This document shows, piece by piece, positions 1-9,483 of a stretch of DNA of 64,000 nucleotides (its first letter is position 1; each line of letters starts with the position of its first letter). Made by a program: the position numbers and the translations under genes. Below the pieces are notes generated by a model. That model searched no databases. It saw only the letters and a program-made list of their open reading frames with translations, and was not told the DNA's origin. Source of the DNA: Paraburkholderia polaris (GTDB lineage: Bacteria; Pseudomonadota; Gammaproteobacteria; Burkholderiales; Burkholderiaceae); contig NZ_JABBGJ010000012.1 in NCBI RefSeq assembly GCF_012927345.1, positions 122,620 to 186,619 on the forward strand, given 5' to 3'.

Positions 1-453
1 TTCCGCGGCTTCGAGGTCGGCGGCTTTGAGCGCGCGCCACAGCGAGCCGTCCTGATACAGCGCGACGTAGTACGCCAGTTCCTTCGCGTGGAACAGCAGG
101 CTCACTGAATAGGCGAAGCTGCGGAACACGCGGAACGGCGTCAGCGCTTCTTCTTCGGCGAGCCATTCGATTTCGGCGGTGTCGGCCATCTGCACGCCGC
201 GCGCGCTGACCTGCGAGGGCACCACCGGCACCGGCCGCAACGTCGTCACCGGCCGCGCCGGCTCAGCGGCTGGGGCGGCGGCGGGTGTATCAGCAGCGGC
301 GGCGGCAGCAGCGGGCGCGACGCCGGTGGCCGCGGCCAACGCCGCTTCCTCGCTGTCGTCGGGCGCTACGGGATCGGCGGTGTTCTCTCGCGCGACCTGC
401 ACGAGATGCGATGGGCCTGCCAGCACGCTACGGCGGTTCAGGAGACTTTTCAC
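1..453 (-). CDS. DUF2968 family protein (3' part cut off by window edge)
   Basis: The N-terminal 151 residues are visible; the C-terminus lies outside the window. Translation begins at a GTG preceded six bases upstream by a strong GGAGGA site. The first ~85 residues form an Ala/Pro-rich low-complexity stretch, followed by a segment with SLLFHAKELAYYVALYQDGS, which resembles the conserved DUF2968 core of Burkholderiaceae proteins as I remember it. The function of the family is not known. There is no clear N-terminal signal peptide in this start choice. The family assignment rests on recalled motif similarity, not on a search. Confidence 0.6.
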   Translation of the reverse strand, partial: MKSLLNRRSVLAGPSHLVQVARENTADPVAPDDSEEAALAAATGVAPAAAAAAADTPAAAPAAEPARPVTTLRPVPVVPSQVSARGVQMADTAEIEWLAEEEALTPFRVFRSFAYSVSLLFHAKELAYYVALYQDGSLWRALKAADLEAAE

Positions 454-621
454 GGCGGTTCCTCCGGTTGACTCGCCCGAAACCTTCAGACCACGCCGAC
501 GGTCAAGCATGCCGGGCAATCTGGCGGTTCGAACGGTGAGCGAAAAGTGGCGGACCGGCGGCGCGAGGCGATGAGCGCCGGGGTGCGCGGCAGTGCGGAT
601 GCGTTTCCCGCGAGCGCGGCT

Positions 622-942
622 TTAATGCAGGGTGCGGTGCCGGCGGCCTATTTCGTCGAACAACGCGCGGCTTGGTTCCAGGGCAAGCAACCAGGATTCG
701 TCGTAACCGCTGAGATTGTCGAGCGCCTCGCGCAGCCGTTCGATTGCTAGAGCCGGAATTTCGACGCTGGCTTCGACGCCGCTCGACAATCCCGCGATGC
801 TGGCCAGCTGGACCAGCGCGTCAGCGGCTTCGGCCACGTCTGCCGCGAAAACCAGATGCGTGTTCAGCAACTCGACCAAACCGGGCGACGCCGCAACATC
901 GTCGACGTTGAGTTGCACGGCCAGAAAGGTGGCTTTGTTCAT
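622..942 (-). CDS. Small conserved-type hypothetical protein
   Basis: A 106-residue acidic, Leu/Ala-rich soluble protein without signal peptide or membrane segment. The ATG at 942 is chosen because GAGGAG sits eight bases upstream; a TTG two codons earlier is the only alternative. The sequence is mostly helical in character (runs such as LVELLNTHLVFAADVAEAAD). I do not recognise the family. It stands alone between the DUF2968 gene and the divergent cupin gene. Codon use fits the neighbours, so it is probably a real gene. Confidence 0.6.
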   Translation of the reverse strand: MNKATFLAVQLNVDDVAASPGLVELLNTHLVFAADVAEAADALVQLASIAGLSSGVEASVEIPALAIERLREALDNLSGYDESWLLALEPSRALFDEIGRRHRTLH

Positions 943-1087
943 CCCCAACTCCTCGCAGGTTTAAGGCTTTTTGCGTATGGCGCGTGGCGGCAGCAAGACT
1001 GAGTATAGGCGAGGGCTGAAAGGTTTCAATAGTCACACGAATGCTGACGTGCGGCCATGTGCCGGCAGTCGTGCCTGCCGCGACACT

Positions 1088-1093
1088 TATAAT
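1088..1093 (+). promoter_or_regulatory. Candidate -10 element for the cupin gene
   Basis: A perfect TATAAT lies about 99 bases before the cupin ATG in otherwise GC-rich sequence. No good -35 hexamer is visible at the usual spacing, so this is a weak call based on the hexamer and its position. Confidence 0.3.
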
Positions 1094-1191
1094 GGGGCCA
1101 GTAGAAACGTGCGGTCCGCGCTGGCCGGGTGGTCCGGTATGCGGCACGGATAGCGCGTCGACGTGTCGCGTTTCTCAACCCGCTATTCACC

Positions 1192-1503
1192 ATGAAGATC
1201 ATTCGCAGCAAGAGCTTCACCGCGACGCGTCCATGGGGCGCGCTCGATATCGCCAACATGGGCGGCATTACGACGCGCCTGCATTGGACCGATCAGCCAT
1301 ATAAGTGGCATGTCAACGACGGCGAGGAAGTGTTCGCCGTGCTCGACGGACGCGTGGAGATGCGGTATCGCGAAGGCGGTGTCGAACAGTCGGCGATTCT
1401 GGAAACGGGCGATGTGTTCTACGCGTCGGTGGGCACCGAACATGTCGCGCATCCGATCGGCGCGGCGCGCATTCTGGTGGTCGAGGCCGAGGGCAGTGTC
1501 TGA
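1192..1503 (+). CDS. Small cupin-domain protein
   Basis: A 103-residue single-domain beta-barrel protein of the cupin_2 type. The first cupin motif is recognisable around residues 40-60 (WHVNDGEEVFAVLDGRVEMR) and the second around 80-95 (GTEHVAHP). His/Glu positions for a metal site are partly kept. Small stand-alone cupins of this kind have varied roles (isomerases, dioxygenases, sugar binding), so no substrate can be named. The ATG at 1192 is preferred over an in-frame GTG 63 bases upstream because the domain begins immediately after it. The stop codon lies inside a 13-bp tandem duplication. Confidence 0.8.
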   Translation: MKIIRSKSFTATRPWGALDIANMGGITTRLHWTDQPYKWHVNDGEEVFAVLDGRVEMRYREGGVEQSAILETGDVFYASVGTEHVAHPIGAARILVVEAEGSV

Positions 1504-1517
1504 CGGCAATGTCTGAC
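1492..1517 (+). repeat. 13-bp tandem duplication spanning the cupin stop codon
   Basis: Two adjacent units, GGCAGTGTCTGAC and GGCAATGTCTGAC, differ at one base. The cupin stop codon TGA is inside the first unit. This is one of several stop-anchored short repeats in the window. Confidence 0.85.
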
Positions 1518-1672
1518 GGTTCCCCGCTCACGTATATGCCCACGCCTGCGCTGAAGCGCTTGCGGCGCGCACGGCGGCATAATGGATAGGTGCCGTGCGC
1601 CCGCACCGAGCGGCACGGCAAATGCTTGGGGCTGATTGAATCCGATTGAATCAAAGTGTCGAGGAAAATCAC

Positions 1673-2446
1673 ATGACAAGACAATGGCAATGCACGGCGA
1701 CCCGGTTGCTGATCGCGGCGACACTCGGCGTGATGTTCAGCGGCTGCACGACGATGCCGTGGGAAAGCACGCCGTTCTACAGCAGCGCGCCGTCCCACCC
1801 GACTACCCTTGGCACGGTCCCGGTGCCGGCCGGTTACTACCGCGCCAATCCGGGCGACACGCTGGCGGGCATTGCGTCGGCCTACGGCCGTAAGCCGCAG
1901 GAGATTGCGGCGTGGAACGGCCTCGCGTCGAATTCGGCCGTCAATCCGGGCCAGGTGCTGCGGGTGGCGCCGCCAATGGCGTCGGGTAGTGTGGTGACAC
2001 CGCCGGTCAATGTTGCCGGTCCGAATGGTTCGGCCACTACGCCTGGCGCGACCGGCGCGGCCGGCGTTCCGCAGCAAGGCGTGCTGCTGTGGCCGTTGCG
2101 TGGCCCTGTGCTGAAAGCCTTTGCGCCGGGCAGGTCGAACGGCATCGTGATCGGCGGCCATCCGGGCGATCCGGTCAAGGCGGCCGCTACCGGCCGGGTG
2201 GTTTACGCGGGCACGGGGATCGAAGCGTACGGTCCGCTCATCATCATCAAGCACGACGACTCGCTGATTACCGCTTACGGGCAGAACAGCACGCTGCTGG
2301 TCAAGGAAGGCGACGCGGTCGCGCAAGGGCAAACCATTGGCGAAGTCGGTGTGGATAGCCGGGGTGTGGCGTCGATCCAGTTCGAAGTGCGCCAGAACGG
2401 TCAGCCGGTCGATCCGCTTGCGTGGCTGCCGAAGTCGGGTGGGTGA
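1673..2446 (+). CDS. NlpD/EnvC-like lipoprotein with LysM and degenerate LytM domains
   Basis: 257 residues. A signal peptide ends in a lipobox (VMFSGC, Cys about residue 23), so the protein should be an outer-membrane lipoprotein. A LysM peptidoglycan-binding domain follows at about residues 50-100 (RANPGDTLAGIASAYG), and a peptidase M23/LytM fold fills the C-terminal ~120 residues. The catalytic His/Asp of active M23 enzymes appear to be replaced (SNGIVIGG where HxGxDI is expected; ASIQFEVR where an HxH-type motif is expected). That pattern is typical of non-catalytic amidase activators such as NlpD. Start ATG 1673 has GAGGA eight bases upstream. The gene is not beside pcm/rpoS as the main nlpD usually is, so it may be a paralogue. 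The role as an amidase activator is inferred. Confidence 0.8.
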   Translation: MTRQWQCTATRLLIAATLGVMFSGCTTMPWESTPFYSSAPSHPTTLGTVPVPAGYYRANPGDTLAGIASAYGRKPQEIAAWNGLASNSAVNPGQVLRVAPPMASGSVVTPPVNVAGPNGSATTPGATGAAGVPQQGVLLWPLRGPVLKAFAPGRSNGIVIGGHPGDPVKAAATGRVVYAGTGIEAYGPLIIIKHDDSLITAYGQNSTLLVKEGDAVAQGQTIGEVGVDSRGVASIQFEVRQNGQPVDPLAWLPKSGG

Positions 2447-2608
2447 GCTGCTTTTTAGCGCGGTTTTCAGCGCCGCGTTAATTGAATACACTGTGTGGCT
2501 CAACAGCCGGAGCCGCGGCCGTTCATCCAAACAGATGAAGCGGTGCGCGGGCCGGTTGTCTCAAGCTGTCATGCATTGACACAAACAGGGACACACAAGG
2601 CTCTTACC

Positions 2609-3616
2609 ATGATTGATTTGCGCAGCGACACCGTAACCCGCCCGACCCCGGCCATGCTCGCGGCGATGTCGGCCGCCGAAGTAGGCGACGACGTCTGGGG
2701 CGACGACCCAACCGTGCTGCGTCTGCAAGCAACGGTCGCGGAGCGCGCCGGCAAGGAAGCGGGCCTGTTCTTCCCGAGCGGCACGCAAAGTAATCTGGCG
2801 GCGTTGATGGCGCATTGCGCGCGCGGCGACGAATACATCGTTGGCCAGTTGGCGCACACCTATAAGTACGAAGGCGGCGGCGCCGCAGTGCTCGGCAGCA
2901 TCCAGCCGCAACCGCTCGAGAATGCCGCCGACGGTTCGATCCCGCTCGAGAAGATCGCCGCCGCGATCAAGCCGATCGACAACCACTTCGCACGCACGCG
3001 GCTGCTGGCGTTGGAAAACACCATCGGCGGCAAGGTGCTGCCGGCGGGTTACGTCGACGAGGCGGTGCAGTTGGCGCGTCAGCGCGGGTTGTCGGTTCAC
3101 CTTGACGGCGCGCGGGTCTACAACGCGGCGGTCGCATCGGGCAAGCCGGTCGCGGCGCTGTGCGAACCGTTCGATTCGGTCTCGATCTGTTTTTCGAAAG
3201 GCCTGGGCGCGCCGGTCGGCTCGGTATTGGTCGGCAGCCAGGCGCTGATTGATGTGGCCCATCGCTGGCGCAAGGTGCTGGGCGGCGGGATGCGTCAGGC
3301 CGGCGTGCTGGCGGCGGCTTGCCTGTACGCGCTGGATCACAACGTCGAGCGTCTCGCCGACGATCACGCGCACGCCGCGCATCTGGCGGCCGGTCTGGAA
3401 GCGATCGACCAGGTCAAGGTGCAGTCGATCGCGACCAATATGGTGTTCGCGCAATTTCCGCAGCAGCATTGCGCGCCGCTCGAAGCGTGGCTCAAGGAGC
3501 GCGGCATTCTCACGCAGATGCTCTACGCGTCGCGCTTTGTCACGCATAAGGATGTGTCGCGTGCGGATATCGACACGTTTATCGCCGCCGTGAAGGGGTA
3601 TTTCGCCGCGCAGTGA
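2609..3616 (+). CDS. ltaE: Low-specificity L-threonine aldolase
   Basis: 335 residues, the usual length for the family. A PLP enzyme that cleaves L-threonine and L-allo-threonine to glycine and acetaldehyde in the cytosol. The N-terminal signature [16 protein letters not shown] and the PLP lysine in [11 protein letters not shown] (Lys197) are clear, as is the [10 protein letters not shown] motif whose Asp contacts the pyridine ring. The ATG at 2609 begins exactly at the family N-terminus; upstream in-frame codons add unrelated sequence. It appears monocistronic and runs towards the convergent exporter gene. Confidence 0.93.
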   Translation: MIDLRSDTVTRPTPAMLAAMSAAEVGDDVWGDDPTVLRLQATVAERAGKEAGLFFPSGTQSNLAALMAHCARGDEYIVGQLAHTYKYEGGGAAVLGSIQPQPLENAADGSIPLEKIAAAIKPIDNHFARTRLLALENTIGGKVLPAGYVDEAVQLARQRGLSVHLDGARVYNAAVASGKPVAALCEPFDSVSICFSKGLGAPVGSVLVGSQALIDVAHRWRKVLGGGMRQAGVLAAACLYALDHNVERLADDHAHAAHLAAGLEAIDQVKVQSIATNMVFAQFPQQHCAPLEAWLKERGILTQMLYASRFVTHKDVSRADIDTFIAAVKGYFAAQ

Positions 3617-3707
3617 TCGATCGGAACAGCGGTGTTGAGAAGTCTGGATCGAACGGCCCGCGTTGAAAGGTCGGGGTCGACGCGCTGAGATCAAAAAGCG
3701 GAATGAA

Positions 3708-3741
3708 AAGCGGGCGCACTGCCACAGCAGTGAGCCCGCTT
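3708..3741 (-). terminator. Intrinsic terminator of the MFS exporter gene
   Basis: A hairpin with 14-base arms (one mismatch) and a CTGTGG loop when read on the minus strand. It begins three bases after the exporter stop codon, and minus-strand reading continues into TTTTCATT. It may also stop read-through from ltaE on the other strand. Confidence 0.8.
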
Positions 3742-3744
3742 CGT

Positions 3745-5202
3745 TTATTCCGCCGACGCTTTCGCGTGCACGCCCGCGCGGTGCGACGGCGCGAACAGCC
3801 GCAGTCCGCTCGCGAGGCTCGCCGCGCCGGCAAAGAAGGCGCCGGCGCTGAGCGCGAGTGTCGGTCCATGCCGTCCGGCGATGCCGAAGCTCAGCGCAAC
3901 CAGCGCAGCGCCGGTGGTCTGCCCGAGCAGCCGGGCAGTCGCGACGATGCCGCTGGCGCCGCCGCTGCGTTCGGGCGGCGCGCTCGCCATCAATGCCTTC
4001 AGGTTGGGCGACTGGAAGAAGCCGAAGCCCGCGCCGCAAATCGCCATGCGGATGCCAATGTCGAGCACATGCGGGTGCACCGGCAGCAACGCCAGCGATG
4101 CCATCCCCGCCGACATCACTGCCAGCCCGATCGCACCGAGCAAGCCCGGCGGATAGCGGTCGGACAGACTGCCCGCCAGCGGCGCGGCCAACGCGACCAC
4201 CACGGGCCACGGCGTCATCAGAAAGCCGGTTTCGACCTGGCTGCGATGCAGCACATCCTCGAAGTAGAAAGGCAGCGACACGAACGCTAACCCTTGCGCG
4301 GCAAAGGAGCACACCGCGGTCACCGCCGACAACGCAAACACCGGCCGCTTGAACAGATCGACCGGCAGCATCGGCGCGGGGTGACCGGCTTCACGGCGAA
4401 TCAGCAACACGCCGAACACCACGGCGATCGCGGCCGCACTTAGCACCAGTTGCGTCGAGGCGCGCTGGGCCGCTTCGCCGAGCGCGAAGATCAGCGCGGC
4501 GAAGGTGATCACGTTGAGGAGCGCGGCAATCGGGTCGAAGTTGTGTTTGCCGCGCTCGGTGTGCGGCAGCGCAGGCCACGCGAAGGCCAGCGCCAGCAGA
4601 CCGAGCGGCACGTTGACCGCGAACAGCCACGGCCATGCGGCAACGGACAGAATCAGCGACGCTACCGTCGGCCCGACCGCGAACGACACGCCGACGATCA
4701 ATGCGTTCGTGCCGAGGCCTCGTCCGAGCCGATGCGGTGGATACAGATAGCGGATCAGCGCAGTGTTGACGCTCATGATCGCGCTCGCGCCGAGACCTTG
4801 CAGCACGCGCGCGGCGGCCAGCATCGGCAGCGTCGAAGCGAGCGAGCACGCTAGCGACGCCAGCGTGAACAGCGCAATGCCGCCGATATAAATCCTGCGA
4901 TGCCCGATGATGTCGCCGAGCGCCGCGAGCGGCAGCAGGGTCGCGACCATCGCGAGCTGGTAGGCATTGATGATCCACACCGACGCCGCGGGCGCGGCGT
5001 GTAGATCCGCGGCGATGGCGGGCAGAGCAGTGTTGGCGATCGCGGTATCGAGCGTGGCGAGCGCGACCGCGAGCATGATCGCGGCCATCGCGCGGCGGTT
5101 GGCGGCGGTCATCGGACCGTCCGCTGGCAAGGTCTGGTCGAGCGTGGCACCACGGGTGGCGCTGGGTTTGTCGGACAAGGCGTGGCTCGTCGGGTTATGC
5201 AT
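3745..5202 (-). CDS. MFS drug:proton antiporter, DHA2 (EmrB/SmvA-like) family
   Basis: 485 residues with about 14 predicted membrane helices, as in DHA2 exporters. Motif A appears as LGDIIGHRR after helix 2, and the first helix carries LATLDTAIANTALPAIA, the typical D1 motif (L-D-x-T-x-x-N-x-A-L-P). The ~35-residue hydrophilic N-terminus (TLDQTLPADGPMTAANR) is longer than usual, so the true start could be an internal Met. Expected role: proton-driven efflux of lipophilic cations, dyes or antibiotics; the substrate cannot be read from sequence. No regulator or membrane-fusion partner is adjacent. Confidence 0.88.
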   Translation of the reverse strand: MHNPTSHALSDKPSATRGATLDQTLPADGPMTAANRRAMAAIMLAVALATLDTAIANTALPAIAADLHAAPAASVWIINAYQLAMVATLLPLAALGDIIGHRRIYIGGIALFTLASLACSLASTLPMLAAARVLQGLGASAIMSVNTALIRYLYPPHRLGRGLGTNALIVGVSFAVGPTVASLILSVAAWPWLFAVNVPLGLLALAFAWPALPHTERGKHNFDPIAALLNVITFAALIFALGEAAQRASTQLVLSAAAIAVVFGVLLIRREAGHPAPMLPVDLFKRPVFALSAVTAVCSFAAQGLAFVSLPFYFEDVLHRSQVETGFLMTPWPVVVALAAPLAGSLSDRYPPGLLGAIGLAVMSAGMASLALLPVHPHVLDIGIRMAICGAGFGFFQSPNLKALMASAPPERSGGASGIVATARLLGQTTGAALVALSFGIAGRHGPTLALSAGAFFAGAASLASGLRLFAPSHRAGVHAKASAE

Positions 5203-5848
5203 GCCGCAGCGCCGGACGCGTCGGAGGGACAGCGGCGCGCGAGCGGCAGGGTTGTGTGGAGAGAAGCACGCGGGGCCTGAGTCCAGCGATCAGGGCGGCT
5301 CGCGCGGCGAATGGAGCGATTGTTACAGAGACATGGAAATCGTGCTGGGCGGTCGGCAGGGCAACGCGCTTTTTCGGGCGTTAATAATGCAACTAACGGT
5401 CAAGTCCGTGAAGCGTCTTCAAATCGGCTCGGTGCCGCGTTGTCACCTGCCACGTCGGCATAACCCTTCAGCAGACGAGCCGCGCCGATTTGACCACGCA
5501 TCGAACCGGCGAACGCATTCATCAGCAAATCACACGTCGAAAAAATAATCGTGCTGCGTCTCCCCTGCAGGCGGCTTTCACCGCTCGCCATCGTTTGCCT
5601 GTTTTGCGGGCCGATGCACGCGTGCAGTGCCGCACACAGGCCGCCTGCACCGCGTACGTGCGCAAAACCCGTGAAGCGCCGTATCTCGGCGGGCATGGCA
5701 TGTGCGTAAGTCCCCGCTCGCGCTCGCCGATGTCCGCGGGCCGTAAAATGTCGTACTCTGTTTGTTAACCCGCCTGACCGGCACGCGCCTCTCGTCCGTC
5801 ATCTATGCGGTTCGCGTATGTCGCGTCGTTTTTTCCCCGGAGGCTTCG
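5203..5848. other. Intergenic region between the exporter and glgP
   Basis: 646 bases between two divergently transcribed genes, so it should hold both promoters. No reading frame here has convincing coding character. I found no clear operator, repeat or RNA structure. Only the glgP ribosome binding site (CGGAGG just before 5849) stands out. Confidence 0.5.
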
Positions 5849-8302
5849 ATGACAGCCGTCGATCTGGAATTCGACCAGCTCAACAGTACCGTCGACGCGC
5901 TACGGCGCTCAATTTCCAATCGCATGATGTACGGCGTCGGCAAGGACGCCGTCACCGCTCACCCGCATGACTGGCTGCACGCCGCGGCGCTCGCTGTGCG
6001 CGACCGGCTGGTCGCGCGCTGGATGAAGACCACGCGCCTGCAGTACGAACAGGACGTCAAACGCGTCTACTACCTGTCGATGGAATTCCTGATCGGCCGC
6101 ACGTTTACGAACGCGTTGCTCGCGCTCGGCATCCACGATCAGATGAAGGAAGCGCTCGCGGGTCTTGGCGTCGATATGGAGACGCTGGTCAATATCGAGC
6201 CGGACGCGGCCCTTGGCAACGGCGGCCTCGGGCGGCTCGCTGCCTGTTTTCTCGATTCGATGGCGACGCTCCGCATTCCGGGCTTCGGCTACGGTATTCG
6301 TTATGAATACGGCATGTTCCGTCAGGAGATCGTCGACGGCGAGCAGGTCGAAGCGCCGGACTACTGGCTGCGCGCGGGCAATCCGTGGGAGTTTCCGCGG
6401 CCCGAGATCAAGTACATGGTGCACTTCGGCGGGCGCACGGTGCAGCGCGGCGAACATGTCGAGTGGATCGACACCGAGCATGTGAACGCAACCGCGTATG
6501 ACACCGTCATTCCGGGTTATGCGACGGACGCGACCAATACGCTGCGCCTATGGTCGGCGCGCGCTACCGAAGAACTCGATCTCGGCGCGTTCAATCGTGG
6601 CGACTACCGCAACGCGGTCGATACGAAGAACATGTCGGAGAACGTCTCGCGCCTGCTGTATCCGGACGACTCCACGCCGGCCGGCCGCGAACTGCGGCTG
6701 CGGCAGGAATACTTCTTCGTCTCGGCGACCATGCAGGATCTGATTCGCCGCTATCAGCGCACGCACAGCACGTTTGGGCGCTTCTCCGAAAAGGTAGCGG
6801 TGCATCTGAACGACACGCACCCGGTGCTGGCGATTCCGGAGCTGATGCGTTTGCTGGTGGATGTCCATCACCTGCCGTGGGACAAGGCGTGGCATCACGT
6901 CACGAAGATATTCTCGTACACGAACCACACCCTGATGCCCGAAGCGCTCGAAACGTGGGACGTCGAGACGCTCGCGCGTTTACTGCCGCGGCATCTGGAG
7001 ATCATCTTCGAGATCAACGCCGGGTTTCTCAAGCATGTCAGCGAGCAATCGGGACATGACGCAGAGATGATCCGCCGCATTTCACTGGTCGACGAATATG
7101 GCCAGCGGCGTGTACGGATGGCGTATCTGGCGATCGTCGCGAGCCACAAGGTGAATGGCGTATCAAAGCTGCATTCGCAATTGATGACGCGCGATATTTT
7201 CGCCGACTTCGCGCGCATCTATCCGGACCGTTTCACCAACGTCACCAACGGCATCACGCCGCGGCGCTGGCTGGCGCAGGCGAGTCCATCGCTGTCCTCG
7301 CTGATCGATTTGCAGATCGGCAAGCATTGGCGCAGCAATCTGTTTGAGTTGGAGCAACTGCGCAGTCTGCGCAACGACAGCGCGTTCATCGACGCTTTCC
7401 GTGAAGCGAAGCGGCAGAACAAACTGCGGCTCGTGCAGCGGCTCGCGCATCACACCAAACTGCATTTCGATCCCGATGCGTTATTCGATCTTCAGGTCAA
7501 GCGCATACACGAATACAAGCGGCAGTTGCTGAACGTGCTGCACGTGATCGTGCGCTATAACCAGATTCGCGCGAATCCGGAGCGCGATTGGGTGCCGCGC
7601 GTGGTGTTGTTCGCCGGCAAGGCCGCGTCCGCGTATCGCATGGCGAAGACGATCATCAAGCTGATCGGCGACGTCAGCGAGAAAGTCAATCACGATCCGT
7701 TGATCGGCGACCGCCTCAAAGTGGTATTCGTGCCGAACTACGGCGTGAGCGTGGCCGAATTGATCATTCCGGCGGCCGATCTGTCCGAGCAGATTTCAAT
7801 GGCCGGCACCGAAGCGTCAGGCACCGGCAACATGAAACTCGCGCTGAACGGCGCATTGACGATCGGCACGATGGACGGCGCCAACATCGAGATCTGCGAC
7901 GCAGTGGGGCGCGAGAACATTTTTATCTTCGGCCATACCGCTGACGAAGTGGACAGCCTGCGCGCCACCGGCTACCGGCCGCGGCAGGTGTACGAGGAGA
8001 ATCCCGAACTGCGCATGGCGTTGGACCAGATTCGCACGGGCTTCTTTTCGCCGGACGATCCGCTGCGCTTCTCGGACATCTTCCACACGTTGGTGGATTG
8101 GGGCGATCACTATATGGTGCTCGCCGATTTCGCCGCGTTTGCGAAAGCGCAGGACGAGGTGGACGCGCGTTTTGTCGACAAGCGCGCGTGGGCCGAGAGC
8201 GCGATCGAGAACGTCGCGGGCATGGGGCAGTTTTCGTCGGACCGCACGATTGGCGAATATGCGCGCGATATCTGGCACGTGAATCCGCTCAATATGGAGT
8301 GA
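5849..8302 (+). CDS. glgP: Glycogen/starch/alpha-glucan phosphorylase
   Basis: 817 residues, the normal length for the GT35 family. It releases glucose 1-phosphate from alpha-1,4-glucans in the cytosol. Recognisable are RVYYLSMEFLIGR and LGNGGLGRLAACFLDS in the N-terminal domain, TNGITPRRWL in the middle, and the PLP-site segment EASGTGNMKLALNGA with the lysine at residue 663, followed by TIGTMDGANIEI. The ATG at 5849 has CGGAGG five bases upstream; the in-frame extension before it is unlike the family. It is not next to other glycogen genes here and ends at a strong bidirectional terminator. Confidence 0.96.
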   Translation: MTAVDLEFDQLNSTVDALRRSISNRMMYGVGKDAVTAHPHDWLHAAALAVRDRLVARWMKTTRLQYEQDVKRVYYLSMEFLIGRTFTNALLALGIHDQMKEALAGLGVDMETLVNIEPDAALGNGGLGRLAACFLDSMATLRIPGFGYGIRYEYGMFRQEIVDGEQVEAPDYWLRAGNPWEFPRPEIKYMVHFGGRTVQRGEHVEWIDTEHVNATAYDTVIPGYATDATNTLRLWSARATEELDLGAFNRGDYRNAVDTKNMSENVSRLLYPDDSTPAGRELRLRQEYFFVSATMQDLIRRYQRTHSTFGRFSEKVAVHLNDTHPVLAIPELMRLLVDVHHLPWDKAWHHVTKIFSYTNHTLMPEALETWDVETLARLLPRHLEIIFEINAGFLKHVSEQSGHDAEMIRRISLVDEYGQRRVRMAYLAIVASHKVNGVSKLHSQLMTRDIFADFARIYPDRFTNVTNGITPRRWLAQASPSLSSLIDLQIGKHWRSNLFELEQLRSLRNDSAFIDAFREAKRQNKLRLVQRLAHHTKLHFDPDALFDLQVKRIHEYKRQLLNVLHVIVRYNQIRANPERDWVPRVVLFAGKAASAYRMAKTIIKLIGDVSEKVNHDPLIGDRLKVVFVPNYGVSVAELIIPAADLSEQISMAGTEASGTGNMKLALNGALTIGTMDGANIEICDAVGRENIFIFGHTADEVDSLRATGYRPRQVYEENPELRMALDQIRTGFFSPDDPLRFSDIFHTLVDWGDHYMVLADFAAFAKAQDEVDARFVDKRAWAESAIENVAGMGQFSSDRTIGEYARDIWHVNPLNME

Positions 8303-8337
8303 CGCGGGCGCGTTTGTTTGTGGCGTTGGCTCAAATG

Positions 8338-8373
8338 AAGAAGGCCGTGCGTTTAATTTCGCACGGCCTTCTT
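8338..8373 (+). terminator. Bidirectional intrinsic terminator between glgP and the convergent lipoprotein gene
   Basis: Perfect 14-base arms AAGAAGGCCGTGCG with an 8-base AT-only loop. The A-rich 5' side and T-rich 3' side let it work in both directions, which suits the convergent gene arrangement. Confidence 0.9.
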
Positions 8374-8391
8374 CTTATCGATCGTTGAACA

Positions 8392-9483
8392 TCACGGCGC
8401 GAATCGTTCGCTCTCTTTCGCTGCATGCAAACCGAGCTGGCCGCGCGGGAAATCGAACAGCACGTCGATATTCTGCATCGCCATTAAGCCGACCACGATG
8501 CGGTTAGCGTCCGGCTTCGCCTTGACGATCGTGACCTGCGCGGTCTCGTAACGGTGGACCCACGGTCCGCTGCCGATCGCCGTCTCATAGTTGCCCTGCT
8601 CGAGCACATTGCCGACATCGCCGTCACCGGTCCAGTTGGGCGCTTTGTCCGTTTCAATGCGGATCATTCCGGTGCTGCCGGTTGCGAACACCAGCGGCGC
8701 GCAGAAGGTCATCTTGCCGCCCACATTCACGCAGCCTCGCGGCCATTGCGCCGTGCCGTCTTTCGACACCGTCATCGGCACCATCGTGTAGTCCTTCGTG
8801 ATGGCGCTCGATGGGCTCAACACCATGTACGGCTTCGCGAAGTTCGAGTGCACCAGATAGCGTTGACCGATGTTGCCGGGCAGGGCGCGCAGCGGTTGCG
8901 TGTAGCTGTTGTCGTCCGGCTGCGCAGCGCCGACGCCGACGATGCCGGAAAACGCCCAGCCGAATTCACCGGTGTAACCGTCCATTCCGACGCACTTCCG
9001 CGCGTTCGGCAGGCAGCGCACGACGTCCACCGCTTGCGCGGCGATCGGCGTTGGCGTGGTGCCGGCCACGCTGAACGGCACCTTGACCGCCGAGCCGAGA
9101 ATCTCCACGCCGTTCGCGAATGACAACGACGTCACGCCGCCGACGCTTGCATAGTTCGAACCCGGCAGCACCGATTTCAACACCCGTGTGCCTTGCGTCC
9201 CCGTGTCGAGCGCCATGTACAGCGGCTTGCCGTCGAGCTGGACCGGCAGGCCGAGGCGTGCGTGATCTTCGTCGGCACGCTCCACGTGCAGCGGAATCAG
9301 CAGGCCATCGTTGCCGCCGTTGATCAGCGCGGCATTGGGGGCCGGCGGCGTGGGGGTGGGGAAGGTGGTGGAGCAGCCGGTCAGCGCGACCAGCGCGCCG
9401 GTTGCGACCAGCGCCGCTGCGCTTGAACGACGAAAATGATGACCAGCATGCCGGCGCGCGGCATCGAGAGACGACAGGAACAT
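8392..9483 (-). CDS. Exported lipoprotein with retropepsin-like aspartic protease motifs
   Basis: 363 residues. A long basic N-terminus precedes a signal segment ending in the lipobox ALTGC (Cys about residue 36), then a Pro-rich linker. The mature part contains MALDTGTQGTRVL near residue 95, closely resembling the DTGS/T active-site loop of pepsin/retropepsin folds, and a second lobe-like motif FATGSTGMIRI near residue 275 in which the Asp is replaced by Ala. The C-terminus ends VLFDFPRGQLGLH, like the closing strand of such proteins. Proteolytic activity is inferred and uncertain because only one Asp-Thr-Gly motif is intact. The start (ATG 9483) has no strong ribosome site. Confidence 0.6.
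   Translation of the reverse strand: MFLSSLDAARRHAGHHFRRSSAAALVATGALVALTGCSTTFPTPTPPAPNAALINGGNDGLLIPLHVERADEDHARLGLPVQLDGKPLYMALDTGTQGTRVLKSVLPGSNYASVGGVTSLSFANGVEILGSAVKVPFSVAGTTPTPIAAQAVDVVRCLPNARKCVGMDGYTGEFGWAFSGIVGVGAAQPDDNSYTQPLRALPGNIGQRYLVHSNFAKPYMVLSPSSAITKDYTMVPMTVSKDGTAQWPRGCVNVGGKMTFCAPLVFATGSTGMIRIETDKAPNWTGDGDVGNVLEQGNYETAIGSGPWVHRYETAQVTIVKAKPDANRIVVGLMAMQNIDVLFDFPRGQLGLHAAKESERFAP

Noticed and set aside
1313..2530. Open frame of 405 codons antisense to the cupin and NlpD-like genes
   Set aside because: Arg-rich composition and no domain; the plus strand has two well supported genes here.
2561..4312. Open frame of 583 codons antisense to ltaE
   Set aside because: It lies opposite a clear PLP enzyme and into the exporter gene; the Arg/Ala/His-rich product is typical of antisense frames in GC-rich DNA.
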